Counted from the stretch's first letter, positions 1 through 11,553 are shown. The stretch: DNA of 64,000 bases from Atkinsonella hypoxylon (GCA_000729835.1 JFHB01000080.1:62001-126000), one strand, 5' to 3'. Notes: a model not told the origin generated them from the sequence alone. Numbers and translations are program-made.

Positions 1-210
1 ACTGTTGACTTGATAAAGATACGTTCATGTATGTTATATATATGTAGGTATGTATGCATACTGGAAGAAAGAGATGAGTCTGGAGCATGTTGCTGACATG
101 GGTCACCAGTTTAGGCCGTATCTCGCCCATATCTGCCATCTTGGCGTGTGCGTCGCCCCCCTCTTCCTCGCCATCTTTGGCATAACCAGTGCTCTCTCCT
201 ACGTAATTTT

Positions 211-851
211 TCATGGCGCAACACCCCCTGTTATCTGCGGTTTAAAGTACACGGTGAGAACACCTTGCACACCTAGGTCCTTGGCCGTGGCTTTCAAGGC
301 CCGATGGGCTAGACAGTCCTCGTCGTAGTACCTCATGTGATCCATGCTGGCAAACTCCGTCTTGCAAGCCACGGTGTAGCCTTGCGATCGGGAATCCTCC
401 TAAATTGGCCCGACGGCCAAGGAGAGGATATACGGCTTGCCATCCTAGGATATGAATACGAGAATAGAGCCACGTGTTAGTCACTGTTCCGCACACAAAA
501 GTTATGATGTGGAAAAGGAGTTTCGGTTTGTTTCTATCTTTTTTTTTGCGTCGCAGGGGCTTGGCTCCTAGATGGAACTCTATTGTATTCCCATGTCATG
601 TATAGTGGGAGACATAATTTGACTACGTAAAGGGGGTTGGAATTTTTGGGATATTCTTCGCCTATGGGAGGGATGTTGAGAAATCAGGGAATTGTGGTAG
701 GAGGGGGAGGAAGAGGGGAGAGACTTGGCGCGCTGGTTTCTCGTACCTTCTGGTTGGTCTGGTCTACCGTCTTGTACGCCTGAATGAGCTTCTGCTGGCT
801 GACTTGATCGGGCAGCTTGAACATGGTGATGCGGTGGACGCGGTCGGCCAT
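211..851 (-). pseudogene. Dabb (stress-responsive alpha/beta-barrel) protein gene with in-frame TAG
   Basis: Two exons on the minus strand encode a protein of about 112 residues, the usual length of small dimeric Dabb-domain proteins. Exon 1 (851-747) starts MADRVHRITMFKLPDQ and ends in ...QTNQK. A GT...AG intron of 302 bp (746-445), long for this window, joins in phase 0 to exon 2 (444-211), which opens DGKPYILSLAVGP. The rest (ASMDHMRYYDEDCLAHRAL, then LTVYFKPQ) matches the family's second repeat. Within exon 2 the codon at 402-400 is TAG, where fungal relatives, as I recall them, carry a glutamine-like position (DGKPYIL...Q-D). One C-to-T change from CAG would explain it. No short intron that removes the TAG is visible. 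The product would therefore stop at residue 49 unless the codon is read through or the base is a sequencing error. Family assignment is from recognisable sequence; the catalytic role of these proteins is generally unknown. Confidence 0.62.
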
Positions 852-942
852 CTTGTGTGGGTTGTGGTGTCTGGATGTTGTGGATGAAGACGTGATAGTG
901 ATCACGAGCCCGGGGGGTGAGGTTGGACGATTGGATTGTTTG

Positions 943-975
943 CGAGATGCGAGATGCAAGATGCAAGATGCACGA
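943..975. repeat. GATGC-type short tandem repeat upstream of the Dabb gene
   Basis: Four imperfect 7-8 bp units of the form (g)agatgc(aa) lie about 90 bp upstream of the Dabb start codon, in its presumed promoter or leader. The rest of 852-1534 shows no gene. Confidence 0.5.
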
Positions 976-1534
976 GATGATCCACCCTTGACGTTCCGCC
1001 CCTCCACTTCTCTTCTGTCCTCTTCTGCCCTCTTTACCTTGACCTGCTGTTGTTGCTGCGTTGGGTCAATTCAACAAGAGACGGTCCCTTTTTTTTCTGT
1101 TTCCCGACCCGAAAAGCATGATCCCTGGGCAGATAGGGATAGGGCATGTTCGTAAGGTGCCTAGCACATTGTAGCCGATTTCCCAAGGCTGTTTCTCGAT
1201 GCTTCTCGAATACGGTGCTTGATGAAAGTAGCTGAAAGCGACAGCGCTCATATTTATGGCTTTCCGACGACAACTGGCTATCCGACTGTCGGGGACGAGA
1301 TGCCAGACTCTATGAATAAATATCGTTTCGACGATAACTCCTAATTAGCGTTGCTTTGATCGCCAAAGCAAAGGATGTTTGCCCCTTCCCTCTATCATGA
1401 ATGCTCTCGCATTGTGGCAAAAGGAGGATGAGGCCCAGAAAAGGTCAAAACGAATAGTAAGGTTATTATTGGCACTGTTTAAGATGCTTAGTTCGTCTCG
1501 TAATCCTGAAAGTACACTTTCTACAGTAACCAGA

Positions 1535-2307
1535 TCACCTTTCAGAACCGAGATCGCACTCAGGCCCTTCAAAGATGAATTTGATTATTCGCTTAAGACC
1601 TTGCATATCTCTTGCCCCTGTTCCCGCCTCATCAGGATCAACCCAGTCATGTGTATAGCCTCCCTCGAAATCAGTTATCCAAACATTGTTTTCTTGATCA
1701 ATGACTATGTTTTCGGGCTCCGCATCGCCCCAAACATAGCCAATTCTGTGCAGCTCGTATACTACTTTTTTCAATTTGTTCTGGCCCCCCCTCCCCCTTT
1801 TTTTTTTTTTTTTCATTTCCTGTCCTGGATTATCCTCAACAGCGTCACGAAGGGTCCCTTGATACAGTGCAGTAATAAACCTGCTGTGCTGTCATGCTTG
1901 TGATCATGAGCTATACCAACTAGGCGACCGACGAGAACGTCTTCACCTAGACCAAACTGATGGATGCTCTTGTACACATCTAGTTCCCTATTGAGGGGAC
2001 CGCGCGTTAATCCAGGTCCGAAACTCTTGGGAAAATATATCGTCTTCTTCCCGGAGCCATCCAAGTCAACCGCGACTTCTGTGGGCAATCTATCCAGCGC
2101 ATGCTCTGGATTTGCGAAACAGATTTCGATTTCCGAGGGGTTGAAGAATAACGCCCATGTCTCAAGATCGCTGAGAGTATGGTCGTTAAGCCAGGTTCGA
2201 GGGGGAGCAAGGCCACCAGCATTAGCGGTATATCGCGGGATGAACGTTTCATCCACGGCTTCCAGTCTGCAACCAAATGTCTCCGGAAAGAGGGAAACAT
2301 GAATCTG
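1535..2307 (-). pseudogene. Protein kinase-like / phosphotransferase-fold relic, frameshifted
   Basis: On the minus strand a reading frame from about 2307 to 1848 encodes an N-lobe-like segment (GKKTIYFPKSFGPG, a conserved ELDVYKSI, then RLVGIAHDH and a GLLLHCI hinge). Coding sense then jumps to another frame (GTLRDAVEDN) around 1850, consistent with one lost G in a G run. It jumps again inside an A18/G-rich tract at about 1785-1815. The third segment, ending at 1535, carries a kinase-like catalytic loop and metal-binding motif: LHRIGYVWGDAEPENIVID and WITDFEGGYT. This matches the fungal kinase-like family with HxxGxxWGD and DFxGG signatures. There is no start codon before a TAG at 2308-2310, so the 5' end is missing, and the DNA beyond is AT-rich relic sequence. 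At least two frameshifts plus a lost 5' exon make a functional product unlikely. Confidence 0.6.
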
Positions 2308-2810
2308 CTACAACAGAGCCTTCAATTAGCGTTAATTTTTTTAGCACCACAGGATAACCATAGCTGTAATTAGTGTTACCTAGCAATTAAGCGGCTACTA
2401 ATCTATAGTCAGTTATGCTAATTACATAATATTGGTTAAGCAACGACTAATTAGTATGAAGAAGACTAAGGGTCTTTTAGTCCTATAACCAATATCACCA
2501 GTGCACTAGTAACAATAATATAGTAAATTCAGCTTGATTGATTCTCTATCTAACTAGCTAAGGAAGAGAGGCTATAGATATACCCCCTTTTGCATAGATG
2601 CCTTAGGTATTGTGGTGTTGTATGTTAAACGCGTTAGCTACCTGACTCTAGAAGTGGGGTATCGGCAACCCCGTGCGACCAATCAGCGGTCGCATTCCAC
2701 AGCGCCCACGATAGATTCGCGGTGGTTCCAACAGAGAGCTAATTCCATTTAACGATCTGGTGTAAAGCTAGCTATCTATGACGATAGTTATATGATCATC
2801 GTGCCTATTT
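2308..2810. other. AT-rich, TpA-rich relic (possible RIP-mutated repeat)
   Basis: The stretch is dominated by TA, TAG, TAA and CTA steps (for example around 2320-2600) and has no usable reading frame, unlike the balanced composition of the flanking genes. This is what repeat-induced point mutation leaves of a transposon, but no terminal repeat or transposase remnant can be recognised. It abuts the truncated 5' end of the kinase-like relic. Confidence 0.4.
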
Positions 2811-3037
2811 CATATGATTGTCTCCCTCGTAAAAAGAGGACTGGCAAGTTCGGACTTCATAACTTCATGTTCCGGCGTCTGACGCGCCCGTAGTGCTACT
2901 TCTGATTTAGTTCGCTGTGGAATAGCGTAAAGAGAGAAGCAAGATTGCAAGTGGAATGACAAAAAGGAGAAGAAAAGTGAGAGAAATAGACATTGAGCCT
3001 TATGGCTATGTGATAGGAAATACTCGACAGCCATTTT

Positions 3038-4899
3038 TCAAGCTATTGGACGTGAATGAGTGACCTCGTTAACCTCCATCCCAGAGTCACTTCCTCTGCG
3101 ATACAATGAGGATTCGTCCTTAACCTGAGCCGTTAGTCGCCGAATAGGTGTGGGATGCTTTTCCAGGGTGAAGAGGGAAATGACAACCATAACGGCACAG
3201 GCGAGAGCGAGCATTTCAATCTCTTTCGCAAACGCGCCAATGTACACCTCTCTGACTAGGCTCCGTAGATTTGAAGGCAACTGTAGGCCCAGAAGAGGTG
3301 ACCGATGTAGCATATCCAATTCCTTTTCCGTCAATCGGCCGCCCAGGTGTTGGTTGGCATGCCTGTTGAACAGGATTGTACAGAGCGACAAGCCGATGCA
3401 CCCACCGAGAACTCTTGCTTGGGCAACAGTACCTTGGGCTGAGGCTCTCTCATTAGTCTCAGTGGCGAGTATATTCGTCATGATTGTGGCTGCTGAGAAT
3501 GATAATCCAACCCCAAGTCCAAATATTGCCTGGTACCCATACTGAGCCGCTGCCCGCTCAGAGGCACCTGAGACTGTCGTCATAAGCCCAACCCCTAACA
3601 GCTGAAGACAAGAAGCTCCCACTAACGTGTAAGATGTATTGTTTCGTTTGCTCGATAAAGCACCGCCTAGAAAAGACCCAAGAGCACAGGCACTTAGCAT
3701 GGGTAGAATCCGAATCCCGGCCATAAGTGCATTTTGATTGTTGACCATTTGGAATCGTTCTGGCAGAACGATGCAAAAGCAGATGTACGGGAATCCGGTA
3801 AACAGGATAACACTTTCCGCCAGAATTAAGAAGCCTAACGTCAGCTCGCTTTTCCCGCCAAAAGATAGTTCGAGGGTTCAATACTCACAGCAGTCCAGCA
3901 GCGTACACTCTCTTTCTTATTAGTTGGATCGGGAATATTGGTTCAACGTGACGATGCCGTCCGCAGGAAAGATACACTTCCCAAACTAAGAATATGCACC
4001 ATGATAATACCGCAATGATAAAGCTGACGATGATCCCTGGGCTGTTCCATGCAAGTGTCTGAGATCCCGCTTGCTGCATGGCAAAAACAAGGAAGCCTGA
4101 GCTGAAAAGCAGTGTAGCGCTTCCAAGAAAGTCTATGCTCCGAAAAGCTGTCCATGACAGCAGATCCGCAACATTTTCTTGCGGCCAAAAATTGGTGATT
4201 GCCAATATGGTAACGAGACCAAAAGGAACGCTGACAGTCGTGAGTAAATTGTCTGACCAAGACGGTTGATGTGCCAGGACTCACTTCATATTAAAGATCC
4301 ACCTCCAGTCCGATAGCTCGGAGATGAGACCTCCAATGAGAGGTCCAAGAACAAATGCCGTTGCAAGAGTTGCCCCAATCATAGCTCCGATGAGGCTGGG
4401 TCGATCGACGGGTCCCACTTCGACAAGCCCAATTTGGGTAAGGCTATACAGACCAGATGCTCCTAAACCCTGAAACGCACGGCAAATAATCCTGAGCTAG
4501 TAAGCTGTCATTCTCATCGTGAAGGAGCACAGTGCGTACAGAGCGATCATGCTTTTCGATGAAGCACATCCCATGGAGAAGCCAATAAATATGATCCAAG
4601 AGAGAATGAGCATGTTTTTCCGGCCGTAAATGTCACTCAGCTTCGAGATGCAGACGGCGAATCCTGGTCCGCAGTCAGCGGCATTCATGAACGAGTCAAT
4701 GAGGCAAAAGACTATGATTACCCATGTAAGTCAACAAGTAGGCCAGCACAATCCAAGGGGCATTGACAAAGTCGCTCAACTCGTGAGAAATAGTCACCAA
4801 AGATGTAGCCACAATAGAGGTGTCAAGGCTGGAAAACAGGAGCCCGACGAGAAGCCTGTGCAGAACAATGAGCTTCGTCTGTCTCCTCAAGCTGACCAT
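3038..4899 (-). CDS. MFS transporter, DHA2-like drug:H+ antiporter (14 TM class)
   Basis: Five exons give 541 residues with frame preserved throughout: 4899-4722, 4663-4540, 4491-4285, 4230-3889 and 3812-3038. Introns are 48-76 bp, all GT-AG; the last acceptor (before 3812) is the least certain. Visible hallmarks are LDTSIVATSLVTIS in TM1, the motif-A-like SKLSDIYGRK loop, RAFQGLGASGLYSL, the motif-C-like LGPLIGG, and DWRWIFNMNVPFG, all typical of DHA2 (14-spanner) exporters. The C-terminal part (TGFPYICFCIVLPERFQ, AGIRILPML) also fits. Such plasma-membrane proteins export toxic metabolites or drugs; the substrate cannot be read from sequence. The start at 4899 gives a normal length and keeps frame. 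A second upstream ATG at 5084 would need an implausibly short 26 bp intron. It is divergent from the Mpv17 gene across 569 bp that contain a tandem repeat. Confidence 0.86.
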
Positions 4900-5225
4900 G
4901 TGAATAAGGATACATACGAAGTTATGAGAACTTTTTGCCGCACACCGCTTACGCCGTGGCCCATCGTCATGTTGGCAGAGGCAGTTGGATGATGTGTCTG
5001 GTCCCTATTTGGTGCTTGAGAGGAGGATAGTTGACTGAGGGAGTGATTCGGATAAGAAAGTGACATTTGTAAGTCGGAAGCCATGATTTTTCAACATGAG
5101 ATATCGTCAATGAAGAGTGGAAAGAAGTCGCAACGAGCGTGTTTAGTTTGTTGTGATGCTTATCAGCTTGTGTTTAAGTTGAAGTTGGATCCCTTACGAT
5201 TGTGCATCTGTGAATCCGCGAGTCC

Positions 5226-5340
5226 AAACATCAGTCGAGAGAAGACGTGTGCAGTGAGTGGCACGCAGGATCAAACATCAGTCGACAGAAGACGTGCAGT
5301 AAGCGAGCTGATGTGCGACCGTATGCAGTGACACGTAGGA
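5226..5340. repeat. Imperfect direct repeat in the MFS/Mpv17 divergent promoter
   Basis: AAACATCAGTCGAGAGAAGA at 5226 recurs at 5273 with one change, a 47 bp spacing. A following gcagtgag...cacgcaggatc block recurs degenerately to about 5343. It lies within the 569 bp between the two divergent start codons and could hold duplicated regulator sites. Confidence 0.6.
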
Positions 5341-5468
5341 TCCACACGTGACAGAGGCCCGCAACATCATCGACCACCTCTCGTTTCACACATAGGCCAG
5401 CCGATCAAATCCTCACCCATGGAATCACCATCTTCCTAAACGATTACCGTCATTCACGAAGCCCAACA

Positions 5469-6240
5469 ATGGCCCGAAGCCCCATCGTCTCTGCAACCCT
5501 ACAAGCCGCCCTCCTAGGCGCTACATCCAACATCCTCGCCCAACTAATAACCTCATACAAAAACCAAGTGCGTCTTCTTCGCCCCCGCTCCTCCCCCCGG
5601 TCCAAAAGAACATAATGTATAAAAGCACCCCCGCTAACGCCGTCAAGGCACCCCTAGAAATAGACTGGATCCCCGTCTTCCAATTCCTCATCTTCAGCGT
5701 CATAAGCACACCGCCTAACTTCCTATGGTAAGTCCGTCCAGCAGTGCCATATATATATATATATTTATAAAAGAAAAAAAAAATTAAAGCAAGGCCTAAC
5801 GGAGCCACAGGCAAGAATACCTCGAGTCCGCGTTTCCGCGCCGCGCCGACCCGAAGCGCGGACCGGACGTGCGCAACACGCTAGCCAAGTTTGCGCTGGA
5901 CCAGACGCTCGGCGCGGCGTTCAACACGCTCTTGTTCAGCGTGTACATGCACTCGATGCACATGGCGATGAAGGACGCGCCGCGCGTGACGAGCTTTAAC
6001 AAGGCGGTCGGCTACTGGGTTTCTCCGGGCGTCATCGACTTTGCGGCCGTGGACGTGGGCGTCGTGCTGGACGCGGCACTGGCGGAGTTTTGGACGATTG
6101 TGATGGCGGGGATTAAGCTGTGGCCTGCTGTCAGCCTGGTCAATTATACTCTTGTCGAGACGGTCGAGGGGAGGAACTTGGTGGGCTGTGTTGCCGGGTT
6201 GGGCTGGGGCGTTTATATGAGCATGATTGCGGCTAGGTAG
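5469..6240 (+). CDS. Mpv17/PMP22 family membrane protein
   Basis: Three exons (5469-5567, 5648-5727, 5811-6240) encode 202 residues, normal for the family. The junctions are phase 0 and phase 2, with clear GTGCGT and GTAAGT donors and AAG and CAG acceptors. The protein starts MARSPIVSATLQAALLGATS and continues with NILAQLI. It has the PPNFLW-QEYLE segment, the conserved KFALDQTLGAAFNT (family pattern K-x2-xDQ-x3-AP), the FWTIVMAGIKLWPAVSLVNY signature (family W-x2-WP-x2-NF/Y) and a hydrophobic C-terminus. Members are four-span channels or pores of the inner mitochondrial or peroxisomal membrane; which organelle applies here is not decidable from sequence. The third exon is much more GC-rich than the first two. 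It is convergent with the gene ending at 6571, and the 330 bp between them show nothing else. Confidence 0.85.
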
Positions 6241-6570
6241 GAGGTTTGGTGTCATCTTACGTCGGCGTTAGGTGTGTAGTTATAACAGCTTTGAATTAGT
6301 AGGCATTCTGGGACGGCGAATGAGGGTGCCAGATCATAGAACTAGAGATGGGTATCAATGCTTTGAGCTGATGAAGTAAGAAACGCAATTATCTTTATTT
6401 TCGCTACTATCCTGCCTCTTTCGCTTTCTTATGATTCTTCTTATTTCAAAGGGAAGAAAAAAAATTGAAGCAGGTCAAAGTATATGCAATCGCTGCAGCA
6501 TACATGATACTGGCACAGCAGGCCCGTGATGTCCTCTTACAACGAGGTTCCAGGATCCTCACCATATGGC

Positions 6571-7962
6571 TCAATTAGGGGAAAGCAATCCGTTTTCGGT
6601 AGAATTATATCTATCAGACAGACTGAGTCCATCCGATTCGCTACTCGTATCATGAACTCTGTTCCAGTCTAGAGACATCCAGGAGGCCGACCTTGACGTG
6701 ATGGACGCCAGTGAGGTTATTAGCTCGATATTTGGGTCGAATACGGCCGCTTCTGGGTTCAGGTGAAAACTGCCTAGGGAGTGTCCATTAGATGGCATGG
6801 AAACCGACGATACAAGAGTTGAAGACACTGGGCGATACTGTGAAGAAGTCCTGCCCCCTGGGGTTGGATCGAAATGCTCCTGCACAGCACCAGCCCAATC
6901 TGGCTGAGCCGCGATCCATGAAATGATTCTCGGCGACAACGAAGCATATCGGGCATCTCTGCCTGTCTCGCTTCTCACGTTTCGGCTCCAATTCCGAATA
7001 ACAGTCCTGGTGTCATCCCCGCTACTCGAGTCAGCAATCATGGAACTCCTACATGACTTGGTTTCGGGCCCTTTGATTTCATCCACTGTCACGGCTACGG
7101 GTCGAATAAACCAGTCGGTAACCGGGGCAGTTATCAGAAGGTCATGTTTCCTGAAGAATGCCTCGGCTACATCGTACCAGTGCATCAGCCACGGGCGCAT
7201 CACCCATAAAGCCTCCTCGCTGGTCCCCGGGAGCATCATCTGGTTAGCAAAGTCGTAAATGGTTGCGAGTATCCATTGAATCTCTTTCGGCAGCCCATGA
7301 ATTGACTGGACAATGCATGACCAGGCCCGTGCAAGCTTGAATGCGTGGTCACCCCCTCTTTCAACCGGCTCTAGCGGCTTGAAGAAACCCCTGAGGTCGA
7401 TGTTCTTTGAACAAGGCTGGTAAGCCATCGCGCCCGAGAAGGTCTCGTACTCCAGAAGATACATATCCTGAAATCTAGTATGAGGAATGAGCACGGTTCC
7501 TAGATGCCGGTATGTTGAGTCGCTTCTTGGTATTTCTCTAAGAAGATCGGAGCCAGCACTTGAAGGACTTCTTGGTAAGGTGATGTGTGACAACCCTACG
7601 CTCAGCTCCGGGAACGCACGCCACTAGTCGACTCCTTGAGCTTGTCGTGCTTCGTGTATCTCTTGCAGAATATCCTCGATTTCATTGTCCATCTCCGACC
7701 TTTGTGCTAGCTGACCAGACATGACGGCGTCAAAGTCAAATTGTCTGACCCAGCGAACGTTCGATGCGTTATGGAAATATAATACGGCGCACTCGCCACA
7801 AAATGGCTGGTAGAAGAGTCCTTTGATATGGAAGGCGTGGAATTGACTGTGAGATGGGCAGAAATAGTAGGAAAACCCCTGCGTCGCCAAACGCTCGTGG
7901 TGTACCGCACGACTTCTGCCGGTGGCATCATCTACCGAGAAGCATCGCCCACGACAGACCAT
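6571..7962 (-). CDS. Uncharacterised protein, reading frame interrupted by one TAG
   Basis: From ATG at 7962 a frame of 112 codons (MVCRGRCFSVDDATG..., with C/H residues in SYYFCPSHSQFHAFHIKG and FCGECAVLYFH) ends in TAG at 7626-7624. The same frame then stays open for another 350 codons to a stop at 6571. The downstream part has no early ATG (first at 7464) and reads like continuous coding sequence (ITLPRSPSSAGSDLLREIPR, MYLLEYETFSGAMAY). The simplest reading is one protein of about 463 residues carrying a nonsense codon. Two adjacent genes, or an unseen intron, are alternatives; I found no GT-AG pair that removes the TAG and keeps frame. No family is recognised. The first part has a possible zinc-binding cluster (C-x-S-H...C-x2-C); the second has a serine-rich, probably disordered C-terminus. 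Confidence 0.5.
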
Positions 7963-10336
7963 GATGGCAGTTGAACAATTTTGAGTAAAAGTGCCGATAC
8001 GATGCTAGAATATAATGAAGAGACTAATGTAGTATCGGCTCAAATGGCGGCTGGCTTCGACGGAGTGACAGGAAAACAATCGCAAAGGGCTTGATTTAAT
8101 GATGGCTGGGGGTGTTTAGTTCTGAGCATTCTTGGGCCGCACCTGCCTTGCTCGCATGGTGATGGGGACTTTTCCAGGCTAACTAACTACATGTATGTAT
8201 AAAATATGATATATATATATATTATCCCATCATGTGGAAAATAGTACTCTATAATATGAAAAGGATCCCAGGCCAGCGTCTTCTTCCTCTGAGAGGTCGC
8301 AATATATGTGAGCTACATCCAGAGAGTAGCAAGCTTTGTGATTCTTGTGTACGACAGGGGCCACGCTCTCACGGGGCAGGAAACTTATGATTCATCTGCT
8401 AAGCGTCAGCATTTTTCATCATAGTACTCGACGTCGCTCGAACAACACTAGGCAACTTAGATGCTCTCAGCAGTACCAGTCCCAGGCGTCTCATAAGGCG
8501 ATCGTTTATGGCATAAAGCTGAAGTCGGATTCTCAATGCTGGTCCGCTTGGCGGCAGTTGCAGCCCAGAGTCTTGAGCGCAGGTGCAGCACCAGAACAGA
8601 GAAGGCAGGGGCCGGAGCGTGCATCCCGTTGATCATCATGCTGCCGCATCTCATTGTCGACGTATCCTCTCGTGCTTTCGCAGTTGAAGAGGTTAGTCAC
8701 GATATTGAAACGACTGCTGTGCAATCACAGTCTGTGAGATCGAGAAGGAGGTTGCCAGTGTGAAGGGACGTATCTACTATTTGTAAAATGGAAACAAGAG
8801 ATGGACACTAGGAAAAAACAAAGTTTCGTACAAAAAAATATGAATACCACGATGATGATGACAATAGGTACTGGCAGCAGAAAGGGCTCCAGAGCTGATC
8901 CGCAAATATGTATGAAACTAAGTAATAAACACCGCTCACTGATAAGTTGCACTGAATAGCAGAATACCACGCTTAAGGCCGGTAGTTAAAAGGCCCAGCT
9001 AGAGTGTTTAATATCACGCACTATAGCTAGGCAGAGTCGGTATGCACGCTGTTATATTAACTAAAGCTTGCCTCCTCTAACTGTACAGGCTTACAATTGC
9101 GCATAGAAGGGGTAGCGCAGGTAAAGCTCTAGCGATTACGTAGCGAGCTCCCCCCGCTACACGGGTGGGGCGCTCTCCTGCGCAGAAACTCACATAGCGC
9201 GACAAACGCCGGAACGAAAGCCATTGGCAAAACCTAACTCGCAATTCCAATTTGCCATGGAGATGAACAAAGGCGTACTAAGTCCAATGGAGGAGACGGT
9301 TCTCGTATCATGGGACATGCAGAGCAATGAATGGAAACGACTGAAAGCCATAATCTTAATAGGTCTCTCTGCGATAGCTACAGCAAGCACTAACGAAGAG
9401 AGGTACAAAGAAGATGTATAGAAGCAAGAAGGAAAAGGAAGCGAGCTTAAGGACTCTTTCACTGCTAGAATCGTCTTGAGCTCTTTTATCAAAGAATGGA
9501 GTGAATATAATTGTAAATTAGGCAATAACTCCTACTAAGATAATCTAGGTTAGCTGCAGAGGAGATAAATTTTGCTGATTTTAACTACAAGCTTCATTAG
9601 AAGATCTACAGCTATATTTTAAGTAGACTAGGTTGCGACAGAAATAGACGAATTATTGTAAGTTAAATAGGAAGGAGAAGGGGAAAAGATGCGACAAAAG
9701 GCGGATGGCAATACTGACGGTGACGGACTAACGTTAATTGGCCTTGTTTTGGACGGACTACGCCCATCTGTCGAGAAGGGCGGTTCGGTAAAACTTGAGC
9801 AAATTGTCAGACGGGCACTTTGTTTCGCCGTGCTATATTTTCCTGGTCTTGCAAGGCCAAGTGAAGGATTGGATCATGTCGCAAATGCAAGGTCGACGAC
9901 CATTAGCTTGTGATGGATGGGTCCGTGTCCAGGGCCAGACGAGCGGGTGATTGGGCTCGTTTGGCACATCATCTCATTATCTAGTTGTAGATACATATGT
10001 TCTATATTAGTTTCATTGACAGCGTACGTCGAATGTGTGACCGATTTCACACGGTCTGCAGCTATCGTGCTTCTCCTGGTGCCTGGTCCCTCATCGCGTA
10101 CAAATTGGGATCTACCAGTACTCCACTACTCCAATGTTCGATCCTCTCCAGAAGGACGACCACATCAGATCCCATTATCCACGTATTGCCACTGACAGAA
10201 AGCCTCCAAACAAATTGTTGCACACAATCAATCTATGAGGCATGCACCTGCCTGTCAAGGTAGTGCCAGGCTGTGGACTAATTGTCTACTACTCCCGGGC
10301 GTTGCGAGTTGCCGACCGACCACTCGAGTGGCGATA
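7963..10336. other. Gene-free interval with AT-rich relic patches
   Basis: No supported gene lies in these 2.4 kb. Two patches, about 8975-9130 and 9530-9680, are rich in TA, TAG and CTA steps and look like mutated repeat remnants. Between 8200 and 8225 is a short (AT)n tract. The minus strand promoter of the interrupted gene should lie just above 7962, and the 3' region of YIF1 just below 10337. Confidence 0.45.
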
Positions 10337-11553
10337 TCATGTCCCTCGCGTCAGAACCCACATGAAGAAGAGCTGCACAATGTACGAGTAGAAGAAAAGG
10401 AACTGGGTTCTCTGGTTGCGCTTGGCGCGCGAGTCAGTTTGCATTGGGCCGCCGGTGTTGCTCGACGTCTCGGGCAAAAGCACATATCGTAGAGATCGCA
10501 TCTGCTTGGCTGTCAGGTTCTTTGTCACACATTCCACATTCTCTCAAGATTTCGTCGTTTGTGCTTACCAGGAACAGCGAATTGGCGAGAAAGGTGTAGA
10601 TGAAGACGGCCCAGCCAAACCAACCGCCAGTGCCTTTACCACCGTTGAGAATCTCAGCCACCACAATCGTGACGATGATGCCAACGAATTTATACCCCGA
10701 GTAAGCGATGAGGTCGAGAAGTTGTGATTGGCTGGAAATGCTGAGCAAGTAACATCCCAATTTCAAGGCTACAATTTCGACAATAACGACGAGCAGACCG
10801 GTGGTGGCGGTGTATCCAAGCAACTCGGGTTTGAACTGGCCCTTGAGACCCGCAATCAATGTCGACAAGAGAATGTAGGTAACCAAGGCCATAACTATGG
10901 AGAAAGAGAGGGAAATGACCGTCAGCCTATGCGTCGAGTACAACTCAACAGAGAGTCAAAGGGAGGCTGTCCTACCAGGGATGTACATATCGGGACTGTT
11001 GACATCCTCGCGTGGGGGCAAGTACCATCCCTCTTGGCCATTCGCTCCCACCGCCTGCTTTCGCGACCACGGTTTATGCCTCCAGGGGAACAAGACGAGA
11101 AAAATCTTGTTGACGACGTAAGAGTTGGAGACGTTAAAGTAGTGTTTGAGGGCAGAAACGTTGACATAGCGACCGAACTGACAAGAGCTGAGTTAGCGTG
11201 CCGCTCACCAATCTCAACACAGAGCTATAAGAAAACAAAAGCCCGAGGGATATCGAGTCCGAGATGCGCACATTCTGCTCAACGTATTCCTGACCATGCT
11301 TGAACGCAGTCTGGCCAAATTGCGCTGCGACCTGGGCCGCGGGGTCATTTATGAACTGTCCATAGGAGCCAAAGACGTTGCCGCCGTTGTGGCCTTGCTG
11401 TTGATAGGGGGTTCCTGAGCCACCGTAGCCTTGACCTAGCGATTGCGCGGAGCCGGGCGGAGGAGGAGGTGATCGTAATTGAGGCACTGTAGAAACATGT
11501 TGCGGCACAGGATGGTGCAATGGAGGCGATGCCCCGTATGTGCCCGGTTGCAT
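10337..11553 (-). CDS. YIF1: Yif1/Hrf1 family ER-Golgi transport protein
   Basis: Four exons (11553-11272, 11177-10976, 10894-10569, 10501-10337) encode 324 residues, close to yeast Yif1. Introns of 94, 81 and 67 bp are GT-AG and keep frame. The N-terminus is Pro/Gln/Gly-rich and cytosolic, then FINDPAAQVAAQFGQTAFKH and EYVEQN-FGRYVNVSALKHYF, the conserved Hrf1 entry motif, are followed by NKIFLVLFPWRHKPW and WYLPPREDVNSPDMYIP. Several hydrophobic spans follow (MALVTYILLSTLIAGLKGQF, LLVVIVEIVALKLGCYLLSI, GWAVFIYTFLANSLFLV) and a C-terminal span ends the protein. Yif1 partners Yip1 and Rab/Ypt GTPases in COPII vesicles. I chose ATG 11553 because MQPGTYG...PVPQHVSTVPQLRSP resembles fungal Yif1 N-termini; an in-frame ATG at 11610 would add 19 residues. 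It is divergent from the SRP receptor gene. Confidence 0.9.

Noticed and set aside
4900..5084. Upstream exon of the MFS transporter starting at ATG 5084
   Set aside because: The only donor in the right phase (4917) would leave a 26 bp intron. The better donor (GTAAGC near 4950) is out of phase. The ATG at 4899 gives a full-length 541-residue protein.
9041..9190. Mixed GC/AT block considered as an rRNA or tRNA fragment
   Set aside because: No cloverleaf, 5S-like or conserved rRNA motif could be found; it looks like decayed repeat DNA.
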